Assembly: GCA_945643635.1 (NCBI GenBank)
Contig: CALZFC010000019.1
Span: 3,420,501 to 3,484,500 of the forward strand
Reading direction: 5' to 3'
Length of the DNA stretch: 64,000 nucleotides
From: Allodiplogaster sudhausi
Lineage: Eukaryota > Nematoda > Chromadorea > Rhabditida > Diplogasteridae
Shown here: positions 1 through 13,253 of the stretch, in pieces
How positions within the stretch are numbered: position 1 is the first letter of the stretch
How the letters are laid out: every line of letters begins with the position of its first letter
Notes under the pieces: generated by a model
What the model was told of the DNA's origin: nothing
The model's database searches: none
The model's input: only the letters and a program-made list of their open reading frames with translations
Position numbers and translations under genes: made by a program

Positions 1-60
1 AGAGAGAGATGAGAGAGAGAGAATTCTTCTTTCCCGGCCGAGCCAAGGGATCTCCCTTCA

Positions 61-97
<37 letters not shown>

Positions 98-725
98 CTC
101 TCTCTCTTCTCTCTCTTCTCTCTCTTCTCTCTCTATCGTTATCTTTTTCTCTGCCTCTCTCTCCCTCCCTCTCTTCATTTCCCCTCTCGCAGTCCTTCTT
201 CCTTCCCACCCATCCAACCCTTCTTCCCTCCCCCCCTCATCGGTCACGACTCGTGTATACACTCATGGTATGCAAGTACATCCACCGGACACGGGCCGAG
301 CGAGCTGTTCTCTTTTCTACTTCCGAATCTCATTTCTTAGGAGAACTCGTTTACTATCTCTTTATCTCTCTCTCTCTCTCTTTCTCACTCTCTCTCTCTC
401 TCAACTGTAGCTTCTTCTCCTCCCCCCTCCCACTCTCCCACTCTTTTCTGACTTACTCACAGTCAGACGAAAGTGGACTTTAGACGCTTCTGATCCCGTG
501 CGACTGTCTCTTCCTCTCTTTCCTCTCTTATTCTCGTACTCTTTTTCTCTCTGCCCTCTCTCCTCTCTCTCTCTCTCTCTCCTTACCTGCCCGTCATTTG
601 TAATCATTTGTCTTATCAGTGCTCGAGCCACGTGGCCTCTGCATTGTCAAGCATAGCAGGCGCCGAGAGTGAGAGCAATGAGCACCGATTCTTTACTGAT
701 CACTTTTCTTTCTCTCTGCCTGTTC

Positions 726-764
<39 letters not shown>

Positions 765-1758
765 GCTCCCTCTCCCTCTCTCTGTCATGGCTCATAGCTC
801 AAGCTCTCTTCACTCTGTCAACCACAAGACACGCCACTCGTCGATGTCCTGTCAATATGCTTTGCCCCCGCCCCGCACAAGCCAGAGTCTGCTTATCAGA
901 TGGCAGAAAGAGGGCAACGGCGAAGCTTTATCTCGATTTCTCTCGCTCTGCCTCTCTCTCTCTCTTCTCTAATTCTCTCTCTTCTCTCTCTTTCTCTCTC
1001 TAGCACCCCGATCTGTTTCCCTTTTCCATTGGCAATCCTTTCTGCCATGTTCGAGTCTAGCCATCACCCGTCCGAAGTGTCCTTGTTCTACTCTTTCCCT
1101 TCCTTATCACCTGCCCAAAGTTGAACCTCTATCCGTACACAAGCTTTAGCTTGAGCTTCGGACCTGTCTAAATCAGTTTCCTCCCTCTCCTAACACCATG
1201 AGTGGTTGTCTCCCCCCCCCCTACTATCATGCTTGTTAGTTTGCTCTGCTCTCCACCACCGATTCACACACACCTTCCGTTTGTGAGATTCTTCATGCAT
1301 TTGCGTTTGAGTCTGTGCAATGATGCTGCTGGTGGATTTGGCGCAATTCACTTGAATATTTACACTACTCCACCTTCTGACTGCTGCTATATCCATCTCC
1401 GCTCTCCCATCGTCGTGTAGCCGTATGGGAATGTCGTCTCGTGCGACCTTCCACGGCGACCTTCTACCCGCCTGATTCAAGCACTCACTGACTGCGCCAG
1501 AAGCCACCAGTTGAGCCCTTGTGCAACGACCGGGATCATGGCTCTCCCCCTCTCTCGCCTTCACTCTCTTGCAGGCTTTCCGAAATCCCCTGCACTCCCA
1601 CTGAACATGCGACAGAAATGATCTGAACGATCTCTTTGTCTCGATTTTTTTTACACTTGCTGCGGGCTGTTGTTTTCTGTATCTTCTCTGTATATATCAT
1701 TGCTTCTTTCTATCTCTAAACTCTCTTGTTGATTTCTCTCTCTTTCCATCTCTCTCTG

Positions 1759-1793
<35 letters not shown>

Positions 1794-3436
1794 CTCTATG
1801 ACGTCACAATGTCACGTCGCACCTTCTTTCTCCGTCTTGGCCTTCATCTTAGCCGGCGTGTCCGTAGCGCTACAAGTCATTAAAGGAGCAGCGACAATAT
1901 TTGCATTCTCAAATATTGTCGTACATTTTCTTTCTCTTCTTCTCTAACTCTTCTAGGTCTCTCTCCCTACGTTCTAATATTGTCCTTCCTCTCTCTCTTG
2001 CTCTCTTGCTCTCTCTATTTCTCTCTCTTTCTCTCTCGCTTATTTGTGTATACCTCTCTGATCTCGTACCGTAATATTTATGTACACCGACAAATTGTAG
2101 CAACCCGCATGGCGGCTATAATTTCTATGCGAATATAATTTGAATGGCCTTCTGACGGCATTAGTTGAAGTCAGAGAAGGTCGGATTGTAGCCTTTCAGA
2201 GATTGCAGAGATTGAGAAAGAGAGCGGGAGACCGCTTATTCCGGAGTAAATGAAGCAACTACGATTTACTTTTTTGGTGTACATACATATAGCAGCCACA
2301 TGTACATATTACAGCACTCGTCTTCGTCGCTCTTTTCGTTGGTAAGCCACAGTAGTCGGTTGAGGAAAGAGGGAGGAAGAGAGAGATAGCGAGGAGAGAG
2401 AGGAAGAGAGGGGGAGAGAGAGAAAGAGAGAGAGAGAGAAGAGAGAGAGATAGAGAGCGAGCTTTGGTCTGCTTTTGGAACAGGACTGACTATACAAAGT
2501 TATATTGTACATACATACATACTATATCTTTCCTTCGTTCAAAGCAGACAAAATGCCAGGCCAGCAAACTTTATTCGCCAACTCTTCGCTCTTCTACTCT
2601 CACTGCCTTGCACCTGACATACATATTTTCTTTTTCTGGAATTTCACAATTCCATGAGGCAACCATGCCACATGTTCCCACGCACAGAATACACAATCAC
2701 TCTTTATCTCTCATTCTCTCCCTATCACGCACACTGTCTCTCACGGCGCTCCTTCTCTCTTTCTCTCTCTCTCATCCACCTCCCTCTCTCATTCTCCTAG
2801 GATTTCCCTGGGCAGCTACATTCTTGTGGCCACTCCTTGGTATGCAAAAGCCCGTTGTATATTTGTTGGAAAATTCCCGCATCCGCAACGTAAGCAAGCG
2901 CGTTTATGCAATCCGTCAGCAAGGGAATATTTATGCCGACGACTCTTTACTCCGTAAAGTAGAATAAAATATGTTTCGAGCCATGCCACCGTGTATTGTT
3001 CGGCCAGAGCATTCCGCGATCTCTTTGCAATTGTCTGGTTTGCTCACGCTGCCTTTCACATCTTCTGCCTAGACTTTCTCTCTCTCTCTTTCTCACTCTC
3101 TCTATTCCTCTCTCTGTCTCTCTCTCTGTCTCTCTCGCTTTCCCGTGCCATTTACAGTGTTCTCCTGAGAGTGCCCTTTTCTTCTCGATGCCGTTGTTGT
3201 TCCCTTTCCGGCCGTCTGTTCTCTGTTGTAGTGTCTCTCCGTTTTGTCTCCTTGCGTGTGTGTGTTGCCCTGGGATTGCGTCAATCATTTTGTGCTCTTT
3301 TTTGTTCTTACTTCATTTCAGTTTGCAAGCGTGCAATTTTTTCCGCGATCGTATATTCTGTATTATTTTGAGCACTAAAATGGATATCGACTTTTAAGAA
3401 GCCCAAATTACGGCCCTCCGCCACCCTCTCTGCTGA
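1..3436. repeat. CT-rich microsatellite region without a supported gene
   Basis: The first 3.4 kb is dominated by CT-dinucleotide tracts and imperfect C/T-rich DNA, for example near 61-140, 358-405, 722-785, 945-1005, 1735-1795, 1990-2035 and 3078-3140. The complementary GA form appears at about 2365-2460. Open frames across these tracts read as long Leu/Ser runs on one strand and Arg/Glu runs on the other, which is what a dinucleotide repeat gives and is not evidence of a protein. I saw no family motif, splice-bounded exon or RNA gene here. The stretch may include the promoter and 5' untranslated region of the regulator gene that starts at 3437, but no specific element could be identified. 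Confidence 0.8.
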
Positions 3437-6400
3437 ATGCTGACGGCGGCGAGTCACGCGGCTGCGACCGCCTCCTCTTCCGCGTCCGCCTTCACGATGG
3501 CCAACGGCGCGGGCGCCCTTCCTGCGGCCAATAACAAGTTGGCCGGCCGCCAGCATTGCTTCCTCTGCGATCTGCCGAGGTCAGCATGCTATTCTTAGCT
3601 TCACTAATCTTTTTGTCTACATTTTTTGTTTTTATCGTGTTTATCATATCACTATAAATTTATTTACCTGTTCATTTTGTTTTTTTTTATTTAAAAAAAA
3701 TTAATTAAACTTATTAAGATGGCCCTGGGCAATGTGCGCCGACTACGGCGAGCCCGTTTGTCGTGGTTGTGTCAACTACGAAGGAGCCGACAGGTGCGGT
3801 GGTGATTATTTCGAATTGTCTTTACTTGGGTCCCGAAACGATTGTAAATATTACGGTATCTACTAAATGAAAATTACAATTTCGAATATTTTCAGAATCG
3901 AAAACGTCCTTGAAGCGGCGCGGCAAATGAAGCGTATCCACGGCTTCCCGACGTCGTCGCACGACGGAGGCGCGGCGCAGAGGGCGGCATCTGCTCATTC
4001 GGTTAGCAGACACACTAAAATTCAGACACACTAAAATTCATCAGCTTGATATGGTAGTCATGCTCGCACACAAAAATTGTGTCAATTCAAGTTTGTATTC
4101 TGTTGCCATTACACGCAATAGCGAGAGCAAGGCTTTTTGTGTGTGATTTCTCTGCGCGTTCCCGCGGTTTAGAACGCGACGAAACGATGATCGGGTTGGA
4201 ATGTTGCCAAAACGACTGCTGCCTCTTGCCCCTTTCTCACCCTCCTTGCTCTTGCTCTCTCTCACAACCGGTTTGTCAACAAACCGAAAGAGTGTATTTG
4301 ATGGGCGAAAAAAAGTTGGAGCAAATTGCGTAGGAAGTTGAGAAATATTGAAGAGCAGAAGAAAGGTACAAAATAATTTGCGAGAGTTGGGGGGTCAAGA
4401 CTGGTGAGTACGAAGGGGCCGGGCAATGATCACAATAGTGTTTATCTTGTGATCATGAGCCAGTATGCCCCATTGTTGAGACATGGATAGAGAAAGAGAG
4501 AGAATGAGAAAGAGAGAGAGTGGGAGAGAAAGTGATAGAGAAAGAGAGATAGAGAAAAAGACAGGTAAGAGAATACCCCGAAAGGAATAGCTTTTCATTC
4601 TGTGCAAATATACGAGGAATGAGCAAGCGTGACGCATTCTGTAGACGTTTATTGACAGTGACGTTCTGAGAAGGCTGTGTTTTTGAGAAAATGGAGAGAG
4701 CAGAGAGAGTGCGAGACGGTGAGAGAGATTGACGGAAGGAAGAAGAGAGAAAGAGAGACATAGAAAGAGAAGCAGATTACATTTGTATTGTGCAGTCCCG
4801 AGTATACAGTGAGTTCACAATAAAAGCGAGATCGCGGCGTCCTTCGTGGACTCTGGACTGGCTGATTATGCAGCCACTTAAGATAAGAGAGGACATCAGG
4901 CGAGGAGGGGCAGAGGAAGAAGAGCAAAGAGCAGCCTCCCTCCATGTACACGCACGCAGATCAGAAGACGAGGCTGTCGGGGGAAGAAGCATCACGCGAT
5001 TGATAAGGGGACATCAGTATCAAGCAAGGGCTTATTCAGAAGAGACAGATAGAGAGAGAGAGAGAGAGAGGCAAACCCCGTAGCCTCTTAAAGCTGTCGT
5101 TCTCTCTCTCGACAGCCACGGCATTCTAATCAGCACTGTGGAATGGCGAAAGAAGAGTAAACAACATGATGGCTTTTGACTCCATCTCACTCTTCTTTTC
5201 TTTAGTTCTCTACTTCTTTCTCTCTCTCTTCCTGTAACCCTCTCTCCCTCTCTCGCTCTCTGTCTTTCTCTCTACTTCTACTTATGCATCTCTCAGTCAC
5301 TTTGTTACCATTCGCCCATCTTTTTTCTTGAGCTTTTCTAGAGCAAACATTTTTGACTGCCTTGGCACACAGAGAACGGGAGCAGAGAGGACGTGGGAGT
5401 TGGCGTGTAGAGGGAGGAAGTTTATTAATGCACAGGTGTACTTTTCAAATAAGCTATTTATAAGCCACCTTCTAGTATGTCTTCATGTACACTTACAAAC
5501 TAACATTACTACTTGGGTACAGAACAGAACACATTTCTCTTCAATCCGGACAAATTGTTTCGTTTGCACAGAATGTGAATGAATGGATATTAAGAGAGAT
5601 CAGCAACAGTTTATAGAGTTCTTCAACTCGGAATTTAAATTGCTCAAACCATGAAAGATAGCTATAACATTATGAATTTAACTAAAATGGAAAAAAAACT
5701 TTATAATTAGATAAAGTTTTGAATGATTTTCTTGCAGCGCGACCTCCTCGGCCTCTCGCGAGTCTCTTCTCCTCCACGAGCGCTCCTTCAGCTGCCCGTC
5801 TCGGCGCCGCAAGTTTCGATGCCGGCGCCGGCGGCCGTCTCGGCGCCTCAGCAGCAGTCACTCGGCTCGACGGCTATGCATGTGCCGGCGTCCATTGCGC
5901 AGCTCTCCGAAGCGATGCTCGCGCAGCAGCGACTCTTCACGTCGGTCGCCGCCATGAGACAGGTTTCTTACTTTGTTAGTCTAAGACATTCGAAAGTTTA
6001 TTAATTCTCAGTTATGTATTTAAGGTCTAACAAAATCAAGTCAATGTCAATCAGTAATGGCAAAAGAAATTGTTAAAAAAACTTTGAGAGAGAATAGACT
6101 GCCAATAGACACAATATATGATAGAGTTGCACAGCTACTCTATCCGTAATACATTCCAGATGGCCGCTGCGGCCGCATCGGCGTCCGGCGGAGCAGGCGG
6201 CGGGCCGCCAGCGCCGCCGACACTGTCGGTGGAGGAGCTGACGATGCTGCACCAGTTGCGTGCGGCGGCGGGCGCCGCAGGGGCACCCGGCGGCTTCCCG
6301 CAGCTCGCCGGCTTCCTGCCCGGCCTGTCGCAGCCGTCGGCTGCCGCCGCTGCGGCCGCTGCAGCAGCCGCTGCTGCTGCCGCCGCGGCCATGCGGAAGC

Positions 6401-7028
6401 GAGAGCACGACGATGACGTCAAGCCCGACATGTACGGCAAGGTGCAGAGAGGTCAGCTGGCTCAGTTTGCTTTGTTTGTTTATTGTTTTTTTTCCAGCAA
6501 AAAAATCTATTATTTCCAGAGATCAAGGGCTCATTTTTCCACCGGAACATGGAATTTGTAGGCATTAATTCTATGAACACCTCCTAACTTTCCCAAGCCG
6601 ACAATTCCTTCTTGTGCACACCTTTACAAAATTGGAATTCCCACATTTCACATTTCCTGCTCCTTCTTGGTGACAGGCTAAATGGCCGTCACGCAGTAGA
6701 AAGTGCTAACTCTTCTCTCCTCTTTCTTTGTCTGAGAGAGTGAGAGACAGTGAACTTGCTTCAATTTGGTGTGGCAATGCCTAGCCTAGCAGCGGTTCAG
6801 CCTTGACCCAGCGCACTAATTCTCTCCCTCTCTACCTCTATCTCTTTATCTCTCGCTCCCTCTCCCTGTTGTCCTCTATCTATCCTTCTACCCCTCTAAA
6901 TTTCCCTTTGTCTCGCTACTTCCTCGCTCTCTACTGCCAACCGGCCTACCTGCTGGCACGAGCGCCAACATTGCAACTTGACAGATCGGAGGCCACAGTC
7001 ATATACTGTGCTACCATATATACCCCGA

Positions 7029-7073
<45 letters not shown>

Positions 7074-7307
7074 TTCTCTCATGCCTGTTTCCAGCCAGAC
7101 CTAGCCGGCCATGTGCAGCCTGGTACGGAGGTCTCGCTCTCCCTCCTCAACTTACTCGAGCCCTTCTCTGTCCTCTTCCTCCTCTTACGCAACGAGGGTC
7201 GGGCTCTGAGCCGGTTTTTTTTTCGCCGTCGCCACTCTCAACTCTCCTTTAGAGGGCGAGGCTACCCTTTTACCCCATTTTGGGGGGTCGCCTCTCTGGT
7301 CCCTCTT

Positions 7308-7354
<47 letters not shown>

Positions 7355-9470
7355 TTCTCTCTCTGGGAGATGCACTCTTGGCTAGAGAGATTCGTATGCG
7401 TGAGAGAATACACGCTCCACCGAATCGGTGTGCAGATTCCCGGGCTGGGAAGAGGGAGTGGGAAAGGATGAAGAAAGGCGGAGGGGAAGATGGCCACCAG
7501 AAAACCAGTTTTCCCGGCCGGGCAGTCGCCGGCCTTCCTTCTTCCATCCCGAGTCGGCCGCACCACTCCTTTTTCTTCTTTGACCCCAGCGCACATTTTT
7601 GTGCTCTCTCTCTCGCTCTTTCTCTCTTTCTTTCTCTCTCTTGGTTTCTCTCTCTCTCTCTCTCTTGGTTTCTCTGTCTCTCTTTTCTATCTCTAGTTGT
7701 CGCTCTTTCTCTCTCTCTTTCTCTCTTTTACTCTCTCTCTCTCTCTCTCGCTCTCGTCATCCTGATGATATCGCAATTTGTGTGGAGTGAGGGCTCTGCC
7801 ACCTTGAACTATGTCCGAGAGTAAGGAGGGGACCATTCTTCCTCAACCGTCAACACCAACAGATGGTCCTCAACCTATCACATGTGCGTGACCAAACTAA
7901 AGTACTCATTTGACATCATCACTCCGTGGACATCAAAACTATAAAAACACGGGGGGGGGCCCACTCGAAATCCCAGAAGATAAAATGACGCGATTCGAAC
8001 AATTAGTCATCCGCGCTTCTCACTCTCGTTTCAAATCGGGCTCCATGAAAGAGAAGCCAAAATCTGGGTCATAAAACTCGCGAGGCTTAGCCGCATTCAT
8101 GTGCGCATGGTCTCGCTCCTTTCGAGTTCCTTTGCCTGCTTCTCTGATCCTCTCTCTCTCACTCTCTATCTCTCCCTTTCTCTCTCTCCCTCTCTCTCTC
8201 TCTCTCCTTGTCCTGACTACTCAAATCCATCTCCATTGCGTAACACGAACTCGACCCCGGCACGCGCTCCCTTCCTTGATCCGCTCGGCCAGGCGCATCC
8301 AACAGGTTTTTGCAACGACGAGAGCTGTCTTCGTCGTCCGCATTTCAGGCCGATTCCCGCTTATCTCTCTCTTTCTCTCTTTCTCTCTTTCTCTCTCTTT
8401 TTTTTCTCTCTCTCTCTTTCTCTCTCTCCGTCCCTTCCCATTTAAAACACGCTACCTATACAGTAGTGCATCCATACATACATATGTACATGTATTATCT
8501 TAAGCCGGGTCAAACGATGTTTGGCCCCATTTCGCAACGAAAACTTCCTGATACACTCACTAATCCGTGCCACTCTAATTACAGTCTTTGAGGGGATCGA
8601 CTGTAAGTACTTTTAGATCTCATGTCAAAAATATTGTTTTCATAGCACCCGGCCGTGTTCAACTTGGCCTTCAGAATTTTTTTCCTTTTTCTAGTCGGGA
8701 CCTTGATGTAATTCGAAAAAAAAGCGGAGGCAGTCAAAGAAGCCGAGAGGCCACCCCCGCTCAGGGTCATGGAAGTAATGCAGATACTATGAAGAAGGGA
8801 TGAATATTTGGAAGCAACCAGTACTTTCCGTTTGGGCGGGAGCCAAAAAAGGCGAGCGAGAAAGCAAGGCCAAACGAGCAGCTGCTATTCTTGTAGAAGA
8901 TAGGCAATATTCGACGGAATCTACGTTTATTCTGTTCAGAATGATTGAAAACTCTACCGGAATAAGATTCCTTTATCTGTTTAGGCATAGGTTTTAGCAA
9001 AGTATATTTTCTCTTGCTGACGAAAAGTTGCAGCAATTTCTGTGTGCTTTTATCATTCAAAAAAATTAGAGTTTACAGAGTAACATTCTAAGCTACGACA
9101 TTACAATCAGCTTGAAGTTCTCTGCCAACCATGTGGTACTGGAAAAGTAGAATGAACAAGTGAAGGGCTGGAGAGACAGAACTGCGAACGATAGAACCGA
9201 AGCAAACAGAGAGAGAGAGAGAGAGAGAGAGCAGCGAAGAGAACGAGTAACTAATTTTGTACTCGTTTAAAATCGGATGATGGTAAACGAGAGCAGGCAG
9301 GGACAGAGCGTGTTTATTCATTTCATAGAGCCTTCTTGAATTTTTTTCGTTCTGTATCTCTTCATTCTCTTTCTTCATTCTATCGCCTTTCTCTGTACAT
9401 CTCTCTTTCTCAATACCTCTTGATTTCTCATCTCACTCCCTCTGAATTTCCCAATTTCCACATGCTATTT

Positions 9471-9515
<45 letters not shown>

Positions 9516-11394
9516 TCCGCTTTTAAACCGGTTCACTTTTCTTCTCTTTATTGGCACATCAGCTGCAGCAGTCACAGAAATGTTCTTCATTCTTTCAAAT
9601 TCAAACGTTGCTGCGACACAAAATTACCTTCATAACGTGCATGAACATTACATGAAACCTATTCAATACATCAAAAGAAACTTATGATCCGTTTAGCTAA
9701 AACAATTAAATAAAGGCATTTTTTTAATTATAAATATGTCTCTTCAGGAGATGCGCAGACGACCTCCGTTTCGCCGACCTCCACCCACAGCCCGGACCAT
9801 CCGGCCGGGCCCAAGCAGCGACGCTTCTCGAATCCGCCAAGCGGGTTGGTACTTTTATTATTATTCCCGCGTAACCTTACTTTAAAATTTTTAATGAAAA
9901 AAATTCGAAAAAAAAATTGTGAAAGAAAACATCCCTTTTACTCTCTTCACAAGAGAGATAGAATAGACGAAAATCTTGGTCGTAGAAAAGCAATTATCCC
10001 ACCGCCAGGGCGGCATCGGAAAAAAAGCGATGCGACCTTAGTGTTAGTGCTCGACCAGAGAAGAAAGCAAGGTCATCCTTGGCCAGTTTTTAACCATCAT
10101 TGGCTGCTGCTTTTTTATTCTGGCAACGAATCGCCATTACATGTTCTTCTTCTAGTAGATTGCGCATACAAAATGGAGGAACAGCGAGACAGAACGATAA
10201 TATGTAGGAAAACGAAAATCTTTTTTTTTTCTAAATGGACAAAAAAGTGTTGAGAACTCTCTACGCCAGTGGGAATGCAAAAGAAGATTGGAAGTAAAAT
10301 GCGTTTTTTTTTCTTCCATAGAATTCTCACTATGCATGCGCGTCCAACGCTCTATTCTCACTACAACGCAAAAATGCCAAAATTTGGCGCTAACATTTCC
10401 AAAGGGATTAAAAATATACTAAAATATGCTAATTTACATAAATAATTAATAAATGAATCCATATTGAAGAGTCCTCCGCTGCACGCTATGCCACGAGCGA
10501 CTCGAGGACACGCACTTTGTGCAGTGCCCATCCATCCAGGCGCACAAGTTCTGCTTCCCTTGCTCGCGCGACTCCATCAAGCGGCAGGCAAACAGCATGG
10601 TTAGCCTATCTTTTTCAATCTTTCCTTTTTATACCATTTATGGTCAGATAACTATTTTATTTTCACTTAGATGACCAAACAGTCACAATGCTAAAATAAT
10701 AATTCTATAAAAATTAATATTACTATATAGCTGCCTACCTATGCAATCAAGATGATACCGTACTCTCTATTTTCGTCGCAGGAGATGTACTGCCCGTCGG
10801 GTGACAAGTGCCCGCTGGTCGGCGTGGGCATCGCACAGCCGTGGGCCTTCATGCCCAATGAGATCATGACGATCCTCGGCAGCGACTACGACGAGTTCAG
10901 ACGGTACGGTTGCACTAAAATTAGATAATTATGCTTCTTTTGCATCGACCATTAAATCCGTCCTTGTATGTATAGTTGAAAAATCTGGAAAGATTGCAAT
11001 AAGATTATCCTATTTTTAGTGCGCGAGAAGAGGCTGGCCTCGGTGGTGCTCTGCCGCCTTCGGCTCAGCAGGCGTCAGCCGCAGCTGCCGCCGCACAGAA
11101 TGCCGCAGCGAACAATCAGGTTTGTGGCACAATTAAGATATACATACATCGTAGTTAGTCTATTGACTACATATTCTGAACATTTCCTATATTTTTGTTG
11201 TATTTTTTTTGTAGACAGTATAATTTTTATTATTATTATATAAATAATTCTATAATAATTATAAATAATTATAGGCCGGGCAATCCTCGCCAGCCAGCAC
11301 GACGACTACTGGCTCAGCTTCCTCTTCCGCCACTGCGAACGGCTCGAATGGCACGCCCACCTCAGCAGCCGCCGCCACTAGCACCCAACACTAG
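3437..11394 (+). CDS. IRF2BP-family transcriptional co-regulator (N-terminal zinc finger plus C-terminal C3HC4 RING-like domain), 10 exons
   Basis: Exons: 3437-3579, 3719-3793, 3896-4001, 5738-5962, 6160-6451, 9748-9844, 10470-10599, 10782-10903, 11020-11119, 11275-11394. They join in phase at GT/AG sites and give 469 residues. Exons 1-3 encode the IRF2BP zinc finger (CFLCDLPR, then [20 protein letters not shown], then GADRIE). Exons 7-8 encode the C-terminal RING-like domain ([43 protein letters not shown]). The middle is low-complexity, with a polyalanine run and the basic/acidic motif MRKREHDDD. Family members are nuclear proteins that bind partners such as IRF2 and modulate transcription; that role is inferred from the family. 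The usual Met in the LPRMPW motif is Trp here, created across the first splice junction. The ATG was chosen as the first in-frame one giving a short Ala/Ser-rich leader before the finger. Introns 3 and 5 are long and CT-rich. Confidence 0.93.
6341..6391 (+). repeat. Polyalanine-encoding GCN tract in exon 5 of the IRF2BP homologue
   Basis: Mixed GCC/GCT/GCA/GCG codons encode an almost unbroken alanine run of about 17 residues just before the MRKREHDDD motif. Mixed codons suggest selection on the protein rather than a slipping pure triplet repeat. Other IRF2BP proteins also carry low-complexity linkers between the two zinc modules. Confidence 0.8.
6452..9747 (+). other. Intron 5 of the IRF2BP homologue (3.3 kb), rich in CT microsatellites
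   Basis: This long intron runs from a GT donor after MYGKVQRG to a TCTTCAG acceptor. It contains several CT tracts: about 7030-7085, 7305-7372, 7600-7752, 8148-8210, 8360-8430 and 9473-9512, with a GA tract near 9209-9232. No additional exon or nested gene was recognised; long open frames in it come from the dinucleotide repeats. Confidence 0.75.
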
Positions 11395-13253
11395 AGAGAG
11401 AGAGAGAGAATAACAGACGAGAGGAATTATAGTGTGCCTACCGTAGACTTCTTTCTGAAAGATACTGACACCGTAGACATACGAAGCAAGTAATGCTTCA
11501 ACGTCCAAGTCCTCCAGCTTAGATCTAGAATGACAGTTAATTGGTTGAAACAAAGGAGGACTTCTTGGCCTGTTCTGAAGTTTCGCTGTTCGGTATCCAA
11601 GTTGGCTACGTTTATGGCTCGTCACTCTCCTCTAAACTTGTATATAACGGGGGAGACATACTTTTTTCTATGTCTTCATTTGTCTTTTTAATCAAGCGGC
11701 TCTCCCTCCGCCTCTTCTTCCAATGTTCTTGTAAAGGATCTCCTTATTGTTAGTGTTTTATTGTCTTTTCATTCTTGACGCATCGACGTACTTTGACCAG
11801 AATTGCATTGTCGCTCTAAAATTATGTAGCAGCCTTTTAAGCCACTCAATTATTTGATCACACATGGACTCAACTTTTTTCATTGCAGAATCTATTTTCT
11901 CCAGAGCACTATGACAATTGTTGCGTACTTTATATGTTCCCCATATATTTCTCTGCAAATTGCCTCATATTTTTGGCGTTGGGACATCGACGTCATCTTC
12001 TTCTACTCCATTCTCGCAACATCTTGGGAATGTACGGTTTCTCTTCCCATTTCTCGCACTATTTTCCTCCTTTCTATTCATTCATGTTTCTTGTTTCTTC
12101 TGCTTTTTTTCCTTTCTGTCATTGTAAGGAATCGTTCTAATGATTGAAAATAAGTGTCGACCCCTTTAATAGAATATTTAACCTCTCAGACTTGAGTGTT
12201 CGCTTCCAGATGCAGGAATCATTTCGTCCTTTATTTCTGCACTTGTCTCACTTTCTCGCTCCTCTTATCCGCACTCCGTGAGAATATGCTTTTTTTTTTA
12301 CTCCTCTTGATTTCGACTTCCTTCCACGGTTCCAGTGTTGTGTTGTTATGTCAGTTCGTATATGAATGCTGCTTCTTCAACAACAATTAAAATGTTTTTG
12401 TATACAGGCGTTTGTTGTATCCTACAACATATTTACTATGGAGCAATATACAATATAAATTTTTTTAAAAGTAAGCCGTGTAAAGAAGGAGATATCGCGG
12501 AAATAAAGAACTGCTAATATGAATTATTATTTCAAATTAAGTCTTCATGTGCACAAATGTGCTCATATGCATGTAGGGAGGAAAAGTATGAATTTAAGTT
12601 GTGGTTATCGAAGAATTTAATGAGGTTGAAAGTAAGTACCTTCTGCTGCACTCTTTGCATTTCTCAATTTCTCTTGATAGCTCATTTACTTAAACTTATA
12701 TTTCACGTTTAGCTTAATTTTAATTCACATTTTATTTCAGTTGACTTCAATAACTTCATGAACATTTTCAATCACAAACTCATTTTATAGACAGAAAAGT
12801 GGGTGGGAAGGAAGAGAAGCGGGAGAAAGGGCGGAAAGAGCAGAAGTAGGCGGATCTACTCGGCTTGGGAAGTCGAGCTATCGCGGGCCTGGAATTTACA
12901 TTAAAAGATCTTTGAAAAAAAGAAAACGGATCAACTGGGTTTTAAAAGATTCCTTTTCAAACCTTACCGAGCTGGCAGCAATCGACGATCGACTAGCAAT
13001 GCGCTGAAGAGGAAAAACAATTGTTATAAATGTACAAATAGATACTGATCCAAAGGGATACTGATCGAATAGCTCGAGCCATATCGAAAGATTTCGAAAG
13101 ATTAACTCGCACCGATTCGTGCTGGCTGCTGCTCTCGACCGAGCTGTCAGCTGCGGTCAAAGAAGTGACCGAGCGCTATAACATTCAGTCAGTTGTTTCT
13201 TCCTGTTGTAATAAAATTATTATATGTTTTCCTGAGAATAGCGTCGTACAAAC
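11395..13253. other. Intergenic region downstream of the IRF2BP homologue
   Basis: No gene is supported in this stretch. It starts with a short GA run immediately after the stop codon and then becomes AT-rich unique-looking sequence, presumably including the 3' untranslated region. A segment at about 12785-12905 resembles 15305-15410 and belongs to the tandem duplication that also produced the two membrane-protein copies. Sequence near 12980-13150 could contain a 3' exon of the minus-strand membrane-protein gene, but its phase could not be fixed. Confidence 0.55.

Noticed and set aside
9..1124. Long open frames rich in Leu and Ser
   Set aside because: They translate CT-dinucleotide repeats; the same pattern appears at every CT tract in both strands and carries no family signal.
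6135..6440. Minus-strand open frame opposite the polyalanine exon
   Set aside because: It mirrors the GC-rich exon of the IRF2BP homologue and has no independent support.
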